Shown in pieces: positions 8,678 to 17,416 of a stretch of DNA of 64,000 bases. How positions within the stretch are numbered: the first letter of the stretch is position 1; every line of letters starts with the position of its first letter. A model generated the notes under the pieces. The model was not told where the DNA came from. It worked only from the letters and a program-made list of their open reading frames with translations, and did no database searches. This DNA is from Klenkia sesuvii (GTDB taxonomy: Bacteria; Actinomycetota; Actinomycetes; Mycobacteriales; Geodermatophilaceae): NCBI RefSeq assembly GCF_037083825.1, contig NZ_JBAPLU010000003.1, positions 62,001 through 126,000 of the forward strand. Direction: 5' to 3'. Position numbers and translations under genes: made by a program.

Positions 8678-9738
8678 CAGCTGGTCGTCTCCTCGGGTTG
8701 CGGTGCGCCACCAGTGTGCCGGGTGGGACGGAAGCGGAGCTGCACGTCCCTCCCCAGCGGGGTGACGTCCAGGGGTGTGAGCTGCAGCGCCGCAGCCATC
8801 GTGCTGATTCCCAGGTCGCCCACCAGCGACGGGCCGGCGCCCAGCAGCTGGGGGGCCAGGTGCACGACGACCTCGTCGACCAGGCCCGCGGTCAGGAACG
8901 CCGCGGCCAGGGTCGGCCCGCCCTCCAGCAGCACCCGGCGGACGTCGCGGTCGAACAGCTCGGCCAGCAGCGCGGCCGGGCCCGCGGCGCTCGACAGGTG
9001 GGTGGGGGCCGCGCCGTCCCGCACCCGGGCGGTCGCCGGCACCCGGCCGCGGCGGTCCAGCACCACGCGCAGCGGCTGCCGGTCGGCGTCGGCTCCGGTG
9101 GCGTCGCGGACGGTGAGCTGGGGGTCGTCGACGAGCACGGTGCCCGACCCCACGAGGACGGCGTCGCAGGTGGCGCGCAGCCGGTGCACCTCGGCGCGGG
9201 CGTCCGGGCCGGTGATCCAGCGGCTGGTGCCGTCCGTGGCCGCGACCCGTCCGTCGAGGGTGGTGGCGACCTTCCACACGACCTGGGGCCGGTGGTCGCG
9301 GACGCCGAGCAGCCAGGGCGCCAGCGCGCCCTCGGCGGCCTCGGCCCGCTCCGCGCCGAGGACGACGTCGACGCCCGCCGCCCGCAACCGCTCGGCACCG
9401 CCGGCGGCCAGCCCGGTGGGCTCGGGGACGGCGACGACGACGCGGGTGACGCTCGCCGCCAGCAGCGCCTCGCTGCACGGCCCGGTGCGGCCGGTGTGGT
9501 CGCACGGCTCGAGGGTGACGACGGCGGTGCCGCCGCGGGCACGCTCGCCCGCCTGCGCCAGAGCGACCACCTCGGCGTGCGCGCCGCCAGGGGGCTGCGT
9601 CGCGCCCTCGCCGACGACCCGGCCGGCGGTGTCGAGCACGACGGCGCCGACCGCCGGGTTGGGGCTGGTACGGCCCAGCGCCGACCAGCCGAGCTCCCGC
9701 GCCCGGGCCATCGCGGCCCGTTCGACCGGGTCGATCAC
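8677..9738 (-). CDS. ribD: Bifunctional riboflavin deaminase/reductase RibD
   Basis: A 353-residue fusion. The N-terminal cytidine-deaminase-like domain binds zinc through HAE (H54, E56), C79 and C88 in LEPCDHTGRTGPC. The C-terminal domain is the NADPH-dependent 5-amino-6-ribosylaminouracil reductase (EGGPTLAAAFLTAGLVDE). GTG 9738 overlaps the rpe stop as GTGA. No FMN riboswitch can lie directly upstream because the gene is translationally joined to rpe. Confidence 0.96.
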   Translation of the reverse strand: MIDPVERAAMARARELGWSALGRTSPNPAVGAVVLDTAGRVVGEGATQPPGGAHAEVVALAQAGERARGGTAVVTLEPCDHTGRTGPCSEALLAASVTRVVVAVPEPTGLAAGGAERLRAAGVDVVLGAERAEAAEGALAPWLLGVRDHRPQVVWKVATTLDGRVAATDGTSRWITGPDARAEVHRLRATCDAVLVGSGTVLVDDPQLTVRDATGADADRQPLRVVLDRRGRVPATARVRDGAAPTHLSSAAGPAALLAELFDRDVRRVLLEGGPTLAAAFLTAGLVDEVVVHLAPQLLGAGPSLVGDLGISTMAAALQLTPLDVTPLGRDVQLRFRPTRHTGGAPQPEETTS

Positions 9739-10412
9739 GCGGCGGGGAACGCGCGGGCGGCCTGCGCGCGCAAGGAGGCGATCGCCGCGGAGGGGTCATC
9801 GGCGCCGTAGACCGCGGAGCCGGCGACGAACATGTCCACCCCGGCCTCGGCGGCGGCCTCGATGGTGTCGGCGTTGATGCCGCCGTCGATCTCCACCAGC
9901 AGCTCGAGGTGCCCGGTGTCGACCAGGCGGCGGGCCTCGCGCACCTTGTCCAGCACCTCGGGCATGAACGACTGGCCGCCGAAACCGGGCTCGACGCTCA
10001 TCACCAGCAGGGTGTCAAAGTCGCGCAGCACCTCGACGTACTGCTCGAGCGGCGTGCCCGGCTTGATCGCGAGCCCGGCCTTGGCCCCGGCGGCGCGGAG
10101 GTCCTTCGCCAGGTCGCGGGGGTCGCCCGTGCAGGCCTCGGCGTGCACGGTGACGTTGTGCGCGCCCAGCTCGGCGTAGGCCGGCGCCCACCGCTCGGGG
10201 TCGGTGATCATCAGGTGGCAGTCCAGCGGTACCGGGCTGACGGCCTGGATGGCCTTCACCACGGGCTCGCCGAGGGTCAGGTTGGGCACGAAGTGGGCGT
10301 CCATCACGTCGACGTGCACCCAGTCGGCGTCGGCGATGCGCGCGGTCTCCTCCGCCAGCCGGGCGAAGTCGGCGGACAGCAGGCTGGGCGCGATCATCGG
10401 GCGGCGGGGCAC
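9735..10412 (-). CDS. rpe: Ribulose-phosphate 3-epimerase
   Basis: A 225-residue TIM-barrel enzyme that interconverts ribulose-5-phosphate and xylulose-5-phosphate in the pentose phosphate pathway; ribulose-5-phosphate is also the RibBA substrate. IAPSLLSADF, HVDVMDAHFVPNLT and MSVEPGFGGQSFMP are the classic motifs, with the metal-binding aspartates and histidines present. GTG 10412 is used; ATG 10397 is an alternative that would remove five residues. It lies 26 bases after acs and starts the rpe-ribD overlap chain. Confidence 0.96.
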   Translation of the reverse strand: MPRRPMIAPSLLSADFARLAEETARIADADWVHVDVMDAHFVPNLTLGEPVVKAIQAVSPVPLDCHLMITDPERWAPAYAELGAHNVTVHAEACTGDPRDLAKDLRAAGAKAGLAIKPGTPLEQYVEVLRDFDTLLVMSVEPGFGGQSFMPEVLDKVREARRLVDTGHLELLVEIDGGINADTIEAAAEAGVDMFVAGSAVYGADDPSAAIASLRAQAARAFPAA

Positions 10413-10438
10413 CCGGTGATCCTAGGTGCGGGCCCGGA

Positions 10439-12415
10439 TCACGACCCCGCCCGGTGCGCCGTCCAGGCCCGGTCCACCGCGGCCAGCGCCGTCGGGTCGG
10501 TCAGCGAGGTGGTGTCGCCGCCACCGCGGCCGGCCGTCAGGTCGGCCACCAGGCGGCGCATGATCTTGCCCGACCGGGTCTTGGGCAGGTCGCTCACCAC
10601 CACCACCTCGCGGGGCTTGGCCACCGCGCCCACCCGGGCGGCCACGTGCGCGCGCAGCTCCTCGGCCAGCCCGCCGTCGTCGACGTCCCCCTCCGCGGTG
10701 GGCACGGCCCGGGGGATGACGAAGGCGACGATGCGCTGGCCGGTGACGTCGTCGGGCGCGCCGACCACCGCGGCCTCGGCCACGCGGGGGTGGGAGACGA
10801 GCGCCGACTCCAGCTCGATGCTGCTCAGCCGGTGCCCCGAGACGTTGAGGACGTCGTCGATGCGCCCGCCGATCCACACGTACCTGTCGGCGTCGCGGGA
10901 GGCGGAGTCGCCGGCCAGGTACCACCCCTGCTCGGCGTAGGGCGCCCAGTACGAGCGCACGAAGCGGTCGTGGTCGCCCCACACGGTGCGGGCCATGCCC
11001 GGCCAGGGTGCGGTGATCACCAGGTTGCCCTCGACCCCCGGCGGGGTCTCGGCGCCCGCGTCGTCGACCACCGCGACGGCGCACCCCGGCACCGGGAGGG
11101 TGGCCGAGCCCGGCTTGAGCGGGGTCACCCCCGGCAGCGGCGCGACGACGGCGGCGCCGGTCTCGGACTGCCACCAGGTGTCCACCACTGGGCAGCGGCC
11201 GCCCCCGACGTGCTCGTGCAGCCACCACCACGCCTCGGGGTTGATCGCCTCGCCCACGGAGCCCAGCAGGCGCAGTGAGGTCAGGTCGTAGCCCGCGGGC
11301 AGCTCGGGCCCGTGCTTCATGAACGTGCGCACCAGGGTCGGGGCCGTGTAGTAGGTGGTCACCCCGTACCGCTCGATGACCTCGAAGTGCCGGCCCGGGT
11401 GCGGGGTCAGCGGGCTGCCCTCGTAGACCACCTGGGTGGCACCGTTGGACAGCGGGCCGTAGAGCACGTACGTGTGGGCGGTGACCCAGGCCAGGTCGGC
11501 CTGGCACCAGTAGACGTCGTCGTCGCGCAGGTCGAACAGCGCCCAGTGCGTCCAGCTGGCGTGGGTGAGGTAGCCGCCGGTGGTGTGCACCAGCCCCTTG
11601 GGCCGACCGGTCGTGCCCGAGGTGTAGACGATGAAGAGCGGGTGCTCGGCGTCGAAGGAGGCCGCCTCGTGCCGGGCGGGCTGGCGCTCGAGCAGGTCGT
11701 GCCACCAGACGTCGCGGCCCGCCGTCCAGGGCAGGTCGGTCTCCCCCGTGCGGCGCACGACGAGGACGTGCTCGACGTGGTCGAGGCCGGCCACCGCCTC
11801 GTCGACGACCGCCTTCACCGGCACCGCCTGCCCGCGCCGGAACTGCCCGTCGCTGGCCACCACGACCGTCGCGCCGGTGTCGGCGACGCGGAACCGCAGG
11901 GCGTCGGCGGAGAACCCGCCGAACACCAGGCTGACCACCGCACCGACGCGGGCGCAGGCCATGGTGGCGACCACCGTCTCGACCAGCACCGGCAGGTAGA
12001 GCACCACCCGGTCGCCGGGCCCGACCCCGAGCTCGGTGAGGCCGTGGGCGAGCCGGCAGACCTGCTCGTGCAGCTCGGCGTAGGTGACGGTCCGGCGGTC
12101 GCCGGGCTCGCCCTCCCAGTGCAGGGCCACGACGTCACCGCGGCCGGCGGCCAGGTGCCGGTCCAGGCAGTTGACCGCGACGTTGAGCCGGCCACCGGTG
12201 AACCACTGCGCGGTCGGCCACCGCGCGTCGTCGAACACCTCGTCCCACGGCCGGTCCCACTGCAGCCGGCCCGCCTGCTCGGCCCAGAACGCGAACGGGT
12301 CGGCCGCCGCCCGGTCGTGCAGGCCCGGCCCGACGTTGGCCCGCGCGGCGAACGCGGGCGGCGGGGGGACGACGTCGGGGCGCTCGGTGCGAGGGTGCTG
12401 CGGGAGGTCGCTCAC
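10439..12415 (-). CDS. acs: Acetyl-CoA synthetase (AMP-forming)
   Basis: A 658-residue adenylate-forming enzyme that activates acetate to acetyl-CoA. YTSGTTGRPKG is the P-loop-like motif, WWQSETG the A5 motif, and TRSGKIMRR holds the conserved C-terminal lysine (K617), normally controlled by acetylation. GTG 12415 gives the usual length; the frame extends further upstream but the added residues do not look like the family. The gene sits between rsmB and rpe, which are direct neighbours in many actinobacteria, so it looks like an insertion into the conserved block. Confidence 0.95.
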   Translation of the reverse strand: MSDLPQHPRTERPDVVPPPPAFAARANVGPGLHDRAAADPFAFWAEQAGRLQWDRPWDEVFDDARWPTAQWFTGGRLNVAVNCLDRHLAAGRGDVVALHWEGEPGDRRTVTYAELHEQVCRLAHGLTELGVGPGDRVVLYLPVLVETVVATMACARVGAVVSLVFGGFSADALRFRVADTGATVVVASDGQFRRGQAVPVKAVVDEAVAGLDHVEHVLVVRRTGETDLPWTAGRDVWWHDLLERQPARHEAASFDAEHPLFIVYTSGTTGRPKGLVHTTGGYLTHASWTHWALFDLRDDDVYWCQADLAWVTAHTYVLYGPLSNGATQVVYEGSPLTPHPGRHFEVIERYGVTTYYTAPTLVRTFMKHGPELPAGYDLTSLRLLGSVGEAINPEAWWWLHEHVGGGRCPVVDTWWQSETGAAVVAPLPGVTPLKPGSATLPVPGCAVAVVDDAGAETPPGVEGNLVITAPWPGMARTVWGDHDRFVRSYWAPYAEQGWYLAGDSASRDADRYVWIGGRIDDVLNVSGHRLSSIELESALVSHPRVAEAAVVGAPDDVTGQRIVAFVIPRAVPTAEGDVDDGGLAEELRAHVAARVGAVAKPREVVVVSDLPKTRSGKIMRRLVADLTAGRGGGDTTSLTDPTALAAVDRAWTAHRAGS

Positions 12416-12599
12416 CCGGTCATGGTCCGCCGGGCGCCCGCCGTCCCGCGCGTCCACCCGCCCCGTCGTGACCGGGCACACGCGCTCGTGCCCGACGCGC
12501 CGCCCGAGGTGGCCGGACAGCCCTGACGGTGTGCGCAGCGGGCAATGGCCGACCAGCGTGCAGGACGTCGGGCCACCCCACCGCCGGGACCCCAGGAGG

Positions 12600-14072
12600 T
12601 CAGCGCAGGCGGCGGAGCAGGGCCACGAACATCGCGTCGGTGCCGTGCCGGTGCGGCCACAGCTGCACCGCGTCCCCGCGGGCGGCGTCGGGCACCCCGG
12701 GGAACAGCGGTGGCACCGGCAGCACCTCCACGTCGTCCCGCCCGGCGACCCCGGCAACCACGTCGACGGTCTCGGCGGTGTGCGGCGAGCACGTCACGTA
12801 GGCCACCACGCCCCCCGGCCGGACGGCGGCCAGCGCCGCGTCGAGCAGCTCCCACTGCAGCTGCGCCAGCGGGGCGACGTCCTCGGCCGTGCGCCGCCAG
12901 CGCACCTCGGGCCGCCGGCGCAGCGCGCCCAGCCCGGTGCACGGCGCGTCCAGCAGCACCCGGTCGAACGAGCCCGGCGCCCACGGCCCGGTGCGCCCGT
13001 CGGCGACCCGGACGTCGACGTCCTCGGCGTCCCGCAGCGCCGAGGCGACCAGCCCGACCCGGTGCTCGGACCGGTCGGCGGCGGTGAGCCGCACGCCCGC
13101 GGGCCGGACGGCGGCCAGCAGCGCCGCCTTGCCCCCCGGCCCGGCGCACATGTCCAGCCACGCGGAGTCCGGACCCTCCAGCGGAGCGCGCACCAGGGCC
13201 AGCGCGGCGACCTGCGAGCCCTCGTCCTGCACACCGGCCGCGCCCGACCGGACCTCGGGCAGCAGGCCGGGGTCCCCGCCCTCCAGCCGCACCGCGTAGG
13301 GCGACCAGGGGCCGGGAAGGCCGTCGGAGGAGGCGATGAGCGTCGCCCGGTCGACCGAGCGGGCCACCAGGTGCACCTCGGGGGCCTCGTCATCGGCCAG
13401 CAGCGCCGCCTCGAGCTCGGCGTCGGAGCACGGGCCGTCGGTGCTCAGCGCCACGCGCCAGGCGTCGATGATCCACTGCGGGTGGTCGGTGAGCAGCGAC
13501 AGCCGCTCGTCCCCGGTGACGCCGAGCGCCTCCACCCACGCCGCCCGGTCGCCGCCGGCCGCGACCTTGCGCAGCACCGCGTTCACCAGGCCCGACGCGC
13601 CGGTGCCGACGATCGCCCGGGCCAGCGCCACGGTGGTGTCGACCGCGGCGTGCGCCGGCACCCGCAGGTCGAGCACCTGGTAGGCGCCCAACCGCAGCAG
13701 GTCCCGCAGCTCGGGCTCGAGCTCGTCCAGCGGCCGGGACACCAGCCCGGCCAGGACCGCGTCCAGGGTGCCCGTGGCCCGCAGCGTGCCGTAGGTCAGC
13801 TGGGTGGCGAACGCTGCGTCGCGGGGCGACAGGTCAGCCGCCCGCTCGCGCAGCAGCTGGGGCAGCAGCAGGTTGGCGTAGGCGTCCCGGGAGGAGACCC
13901 CGTGCAGGACGTCGTAGGCGGTCAACCGGGCGCCGTCGAGCACCGGGCGCGACCAGCGGCTCTCGGGCCGGTGCTGCTTCGTGCGCGGACCCGCAGGCCG
14001 GCCGGTCGGACCACGCCGCGCACCCTGCGCCGGGCGCCGTCCGCCCTGTCCTCGGAACCCGCCCTGCGTCAC
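12600..14072 (-). CDS. rsmB: 16S rRNA (cytosine-5)-methyltransferase RsmB
   Basis: A 490-residue protein with an N-terminal NusB-like RNA-binding domain (about 60-190) and a C-terminal SAM-dependent methyltransferase. DMCAGPGGKAALLA is the SAM motif; LLDAPCTGLG and VTCSPH hold the two cysteines of the m5C mechanism. The first 50 or so residues are a basic Gly/Arg/Pro-rich tail. GTG 14072 overlaps the fmt stop as GTGA. The def-fmt-rsmB order is the standard translation-related operon. The gap to acs (12416-12599) shows no further gene. Confidence 0.95.
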   Translation of the reverse strand: MTQGGFRGQGGRRPAQGARRGPTGRPAGPRTKQHRPESRWSRPVLDGARLTAYDVLHGVSSRDAYANLLLPQLLRERAADLSPRDAAFATQLTYGTLRATGTLDAVLAGLVSRPLDELEPELRDLLRLGAYQVLDLRVPAHAAVDTTVALARAIVGTGASGLVNAVLRKVAAGGDRAAWVEALGVTGDERLSLLTDHPQWIIDAWRVALSTDGPCSDAELEAALLADDEAPEVHLVARSVDRATLIASSDGLPGPWSPYAVRLEGGDPGLLPEVRSGAAGVQDEGSQVAALALVRAPLEGPDSAWLDMCAGPGGKAALLAAVRPAGVRLTAADRSEHRVGLVASALRDAEDVDVRVADGRTGPWAPGSFDRVLLDAPCTGLGALRRRPEVRWRRTAEDVAPLAQLQWELLDAALAAVRPGGVVAYVTCSPHTAETVDVVAGVAGRDDVEVLPVPPLFPGVPDAARGDAVQLWPHRHGTDAMFVALLRRLR

Positions 14073-14998
14073 GCGCCCACCCTCTCGCCGTCCACGGGCC
14101 GGGCGCCGCGCGCCCAGTCGGCCGCGGGGAGCATCCTCTTGCCGGCCGGCTGCACCTGGCCCAACCGCACCGAGCCGCGGCCGGTGCCCACCAGCACGCC
14201 GCTGGGCCCCACCGACACCTGCCCGGGCTCCAGGCCCAACGAGGTCGGCAGCGGCTCGACCGGGCCCAGGCGCAGGCGGTCGCCGCGCCACGTCGTCCAC
14301 GCACCCGGGGCGGGGGTGACCCCGCGGACCCGCCGGTCGACCACGTGAGCCGGCAGCGACCAGTCGACAGCGCCGTCGGCGGTCTCCACCTTGGGCGCCA
14401 GCGACACGCCCTCGGCGGGCTGCGGCACCGGTTGCAGCGACCCGTCGGCGATGCCGTCGAGGGTGGCCACCAGCAGACCCGCACCGCTCACGGCGAGCCG
14501 CTCGAGCAGGTCACCGGCGGTGTCGCGGGGGCCCACGGGCTCGGTGACGACGCCGTACACGGGTCCGGTGTCCAGGCCCTGCTCGAGCCGGAAGGTGGCC
14601 GCGCCGGTGACCTCGTCGCCGGCCATGACCGCGTGCTGCACGGGGGCGGCGCCACGCCAGGCCGGCAGCAGCGAGAAGTGCAGGTTCACCCAGCCGTGCG
14701 TCGGGATCCCCAGGGCGGCCGGGGGGACCAGCGCACCGTAGGCCACGACCGGCGCGCAGTCGACGCCGAGCGCGGCGAACTGCTCGAGGAAGGCGGGGTC
14801 GCGCGGCGACGGCGGCTGCAGCACGGGGATGCCCGCCTCGTCGGCCCGGACGGCGACCGGCGACCGCACCTCGCGGCGGCCCCGCCCGGCGCGGGCGTCG
14901 GGCCGGGTGAGCACCGCGACGACCTCGTGGTCGCTGGCCAGCAACGCCTCCAGCGACGGCACGGCGGGCGCCGGCGTACCGGCGAAGAGCAGCTTCAG
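14069..14998 (-). CDS. fmt: Methionyl-tRNA formyltransferase, probable CTG start
   Basis: Formylates initiator Met-tRNA using 10-formyl-THF. In the 309-residue product the family N-terminus reads KLLFAGTPAPAVPSL, and the active site has N105, H107 (NLHFSLLPAWRGAAP) and D143. The residue expected to be the initiator Met is encoded by CTG at 14998-14996, overlapping the def stop as CTGA and preceded by AAGGTGAG at a normal distance. No ATG, GTG or TTG fits the family start. An in-frame ATG upstream inside def would add about 18 unlikely residues. CTG initiation is therefore the best reading. Confidence 0.93.
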   Translation of the reverse strand: MKLLFAGTPAPAVPSLEALLASDHEVVAVLTRPDARAGRGRREVRSPVAVRADEAGIPVLQPPSPRDPAFLEQFAALGVDCAPVVAYGALVPPAALGIPTHGWVNLHFSLLPAWRGAAPVQHAVMAGDEVTGAATFRLEQGLDTGPVYGVVTEPVGPRDTAGDLLERLAVSGAGLLVATLDGIADGSLQPVPQPAEGVSLAPKVETADGAVDWSLPAHVVDRRVRGVTPAPGAWTTWRGDRLRLGPVEPLPTSLGLEPGQVSVGPSGVLVGTGRGSVRLGQVQPAGKRMLPAADWARGARPVDGERVGA

Positions 14999-15552
14999 TG
15001 CGGGCTCACCTTCACGACGGGCGCCGGAGTGGGGTCGCCCTGGGGCACCCATGCCTGGTGCCCCTGCCACTCGGCGTCGGCGAGCACCGACAGCGCGGCC
15101 TCGCGCGCCTGCGCGTCGAGCCGGTCGACGAACAGGACGCCGTCGAGGTGGTCGGTCTCGTGCTGGATGGCGCGGGCCAGCTTGTGCGAGCCCTCGACCC
15201 GGATGGGCTCGCCGTGCATGTCCCACCCGGTGGCCGCGACGTAGAGGTGCCGGCGGCAGTCGAACCGGAAGCCCGGGATCGACAGGCACCCCTCGGCGTC
15301 CTCCTCGGTCTCCTCGCCCACCGGCACGACGTCGGGGTTGACCAGGTGGCCGACCTCGCCGTCGACGTACCAGGTGAACACGCGCAGGCCGACGCCGATC
15401 TGCGGCGCGGCCAGGCCCGCGCCGCCGGCGGCGTGCATGGTCTCGGTCAGGTCGGTGACCAGCCGGCGCAGCTCGGCGTCGAAGTCGACGACCGGCGCGG
15501 CGGGGGTGCGCAGCACGGGGTCGCCCATGATCCGGATCGGGGTGACGCTCAC
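14995..15552 (-). CDS. def: Peptide deformylase
   Basis: A 185-residue metalloenzyme that removes the formyl group from nascent proteins, the counterpart of Fmt encoded next. All three motifs are present: GAGLAAPQIG (44-53), EGCLS (87-91) and HETDH (131-135). HETDH replaces the usual HEIDH, a change at the non-catalytic third position. It begins 9 bases downstream of the racemase stop; in many relatives priA is the direct upstream neighbour instead. Confidence 0.96.
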   Translation of the reverse strand: MSVTPIRIMGDPVLRTPAAPVVDFDAELRRLVTDLTETMHAAGGAGLAAPQIGVGLRVFTWYVDGEVGHLVNPDVVPVGEETEEDAEGCLSIPGFRFDCRRHLYVAATGWDMHGEPIRVEGSHKLARAIQHETDHLDGVLFVDRLDAQAREAALSVLADAEWQGHQAWVPQGDPTPAPVVKVSPH

Positions 15553-15561
15553 CCGTCGAGT

Positions 15562-16260
15562 CTAGGCGGGGCCGGTGAGCGCGGCGTCCAGGGCGGCGGA
15601 CACGTGCAGGGCGGTGGTGGCGAACACCGGGACGTCGACGTCGTCCGCGCCGAGGAGCAGCTCGATCTCGGTGCAGCCGAGCACCACGCCCTGCGCGCCG
15701 TCGGCGGCCAACCGGTCGACCACCTCGACGAACCGGGCCCGGGAGGCGTCGCTGACCACGCCGCGGCAGAGCTCCTCGTAGACCACCCGGTGCACCTCGG
15801 CCCGGTCCGCGGCACCGGGGACCACCACCTCGAGCCCCCCGGCGACCAGGCGGTCGCGCAGGAAGGGCTGCTCCATGGTGAACGCGGTCCCCAGCAGGCC
15901 CACCCGGGTCAGCCCGACCCTGCGCACGGCCGCGGCGGTGACGTCGGCGATGTGCAGCAGCGGGACGTCGAGCACCGCCTCCAGAGCCGGGGCCACCCGG
16001 TGCATGGTGTTGGTGCACAGCAGCACCAGGTCGGCCCCGGCCGCCTGCACGGCCGCGGCGTCGCGGGCCAGCAGCTCACCGGCCGCCTCCCACTCCCCCC
16101 GCACCTGCAGCTCCTCGATGCCGGCGAAGTCCACCGACAGGAGCACGCACCGCGCGCTGTGCAGACCACCCCACCGCTCGCGCACGCCCTCGTTCAGCAA
16201 GCGGTAGTAGAGCGCGCTGCTCTCCCAGCTCATGCCGCCCAGCAACCCGATCGTCCGCAC
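15562..16260 (-). CDS. Aspartate/glutamate racemase-family protein
   Basis: A 232-residue PLP-independent racemase of the YgeA type. It starts RTIGLLGGMSWESSALYYR and has both catalytic cysteines, C82 in LLCTNTMH and C196 in GCTEIELL, so activity on an amino acid is likely, but the substrate (Asp, Glu or a broader set) cannot be read. GTG 16260 matches the family start, without a strong ribosome site. It diverges from the membrane-protein gene 54 bases away and lies directly upstream of def, within the segment that separates priA from def. Confidence 0.88.
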   Translation of the reverse strand: MRTIGLLGGMSWESSALYYRLLNEGVRERWGGLHSARCVLLSVDFAGIEELQVRGEWEAAGELLARDAAAVQAAGADLVLLCTNTMHRVAPALEAVLDVPLLHIADVTAAAVRRVGLTRVGLLGTAFTMEQPFLRDRLVAGGLEVVVPGAADRAEVHRVVYEELCRGVVSDASRARFVEVVDRLAADGAQGVVLGCTEIELLLGADDVDVPVFATTALHVSAALDAALTGPA

Positions 16261-16314
16261 GCGGTCACCGTGGCAGGTCTCCCCCGCGGCGCCTGCACGT
16301 GGGTACCGTGCGGT

Positions 16315-16818
16315 ATGGACAACGGCACCCGGCACCGTGCCCGCGCAGTGGTCAGCAGCGTCCTCGACGGCGTCGTCGTCGGCCTGGGCGAGGCGGCCCT
16401 CGACCACCCCCGGCGCTCGGCCGCACGCCGGCGCGCCCACCTGGGTGTCGGTGCCCTCGTGCTCGCGCACGCCGCGGCCGACGAGCTGCCGACGGTGCAG
16501 GCGATCGCCGCCGGCCGCCCGCCCCGCACGGCCACCCCGGCCGAGCAGCAGCTGTCGGTGGCTGCCGGTCTCGTCTCGGTCGGCTGGGGCTTCCTCGCCA
16601 CCGCGGTCGACGGTCCACTGGCCCGGGCCCTGGTGCGCCGCGGCGTCGCCCGGCCGCACCTGGTGGTCGGCCTGGTGGCCGGCGTGCTCACCACGGTGAG
16701 CACGTTGCCGCTGTGGTGGCGGCGGTCGACCCTGCGGATCGCCGAGGATGAGCGGCAGGCCCGCGAGGACGCCGACGTCGCCGCCTGGGAGGCCGAGCTC
16801 CAGCAGGTCGACCGCTGA
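16315..16818 (+). CDS. Unrecognised small membrane protein
   Basis: A 167-residue protein that I do not recognise. Hydrophobic stretches at about 41-58, 80-98 and 115-134 suggest two or three membrane helices. The ends are charged: an Arg-rich N-terminal part and an acidic C-terminal tail (EDERQAREDADVAAWEAE). Codon use is GC-rich like the housekeeping genes, unlike the AAA/DUF4276 pair it converges with 13 bases downstream. ATG 16315 is the only sensible start. No function is proposed. Confidence 0.65.
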   Translation: MDNGTRHRARAVVSSVLDGVVVGLGEAALDHPRRSAARRRAHLGVGALVLAHAAADELPTVQAIAAGRPPRTATPAEQQLSVAAGLVSVGWGFLATAVDGPLARALVRRGVARPHLVVGLVAGVLTTVSTLPLWWRRSTLRIAEDERQAREDADVAAWEAELQQVDR

Positions 16819-16831
16819 GCAGTGTCGGCCT

Positions 16832-17416
16832 CTACGTGGAGGACGAGAGCAACCTGCTCAAGGCTGTGTCGAGGTGGCGGAACGACCTGCTGCGTTCGAC
16901 CGCTACGCGGATGTCCATCATGGCGGCGAAAGCCGGCTGATGGAGCGTCGGTGAGTACTTGCTGGTCATGCGCCTCTCCAGCAGCTCCTTGGCGCCTCGC
17001 GGAGCGTCCGGGTCAGCGACCTCGTCCCCGGGCACGACATCTCGATGACGATGAAGAGATGCCAGGCTGGCCAAGAACCACGCTTCGAACTCGCGGCAGG
17101 CCACCGCGACCTCGATGGGGCAGTGACTCACGTACGCCGCCATCGTGCTCCTGAGTTCCTCTGCAAGCGACACCGGGCAGTCGTCGTCGGCATCCAGCAC
17201 CACGAGCAAGCCGCCGGACGTACGCACGCGTTTGGTGGCAGCCCGCGCGGTGTCGGCCAACTTCGATGCGTAACGTCCGCGGTCCAACCGCCAGGGGTTC
17301 GGGACATCGATGTGCGCGTGTCCCCGTTCCGCTGCCATCCGCCGGAGCAGGACAGGCAGGGCCTTCACCTCACCGTGCCCCTCCACGATGGTCGCGATGA
17401 CGGGGGTCTCAGACAT
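16832..17416 (-). CDS. DUF4276 TOPRIM-fold protein, partner of the AAA ATPase
   Basis: A 194-residue protein of the DUF4276 type. IVEGHGEVKALP (E12) and LLVVLDADDD (D75, D77, D78) form the glutamate plus DxD arrangement of a TOPRIM metal site, and CREFEAWFLA is a family segment. TOPRIM domains in OLD-like systems are nucleases; activity here is inferred. ATG 17416 overlaps the last 8 bases of the ATPase gene, so the two are co-translated. GC is visibly lower than in flanking genes, pointing to acquisition. It is a likely effector of a two-gene defence-like module. Confidence 0.8.
   Translation of the reverse strand: MSETPVIATIVEGHGEVKALPVLLRRMAAERGHAHIDVPNPWRLDRGRYASKLADTARAATKRVRTSGGLLVVLDADDDCPVSLAEELRSTMAAYVSHCPIEVAVACREFEAWFLASLASLHRHRDVVPGDEVADPDAPRGAKELLERRMTSKYSPTLHQPAFAAMMDIRVAVERSRSFRHLDTALSRLLSSST

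Noticed and set aside
9739..10438. Possible FMN riboswitch for the rib genes
   Set aside because: ribD overlaps rpe by 4 bases, and no FMN-aptamer landmarks were seen before rpe.
16819..17154. Short plus-strand open frames opposite the DUF4276 gene
   Set aside because: No ribosome site or motif; the DUF4276 frame on the other strand has TOPRIM residues and couples to the ATPase gene.
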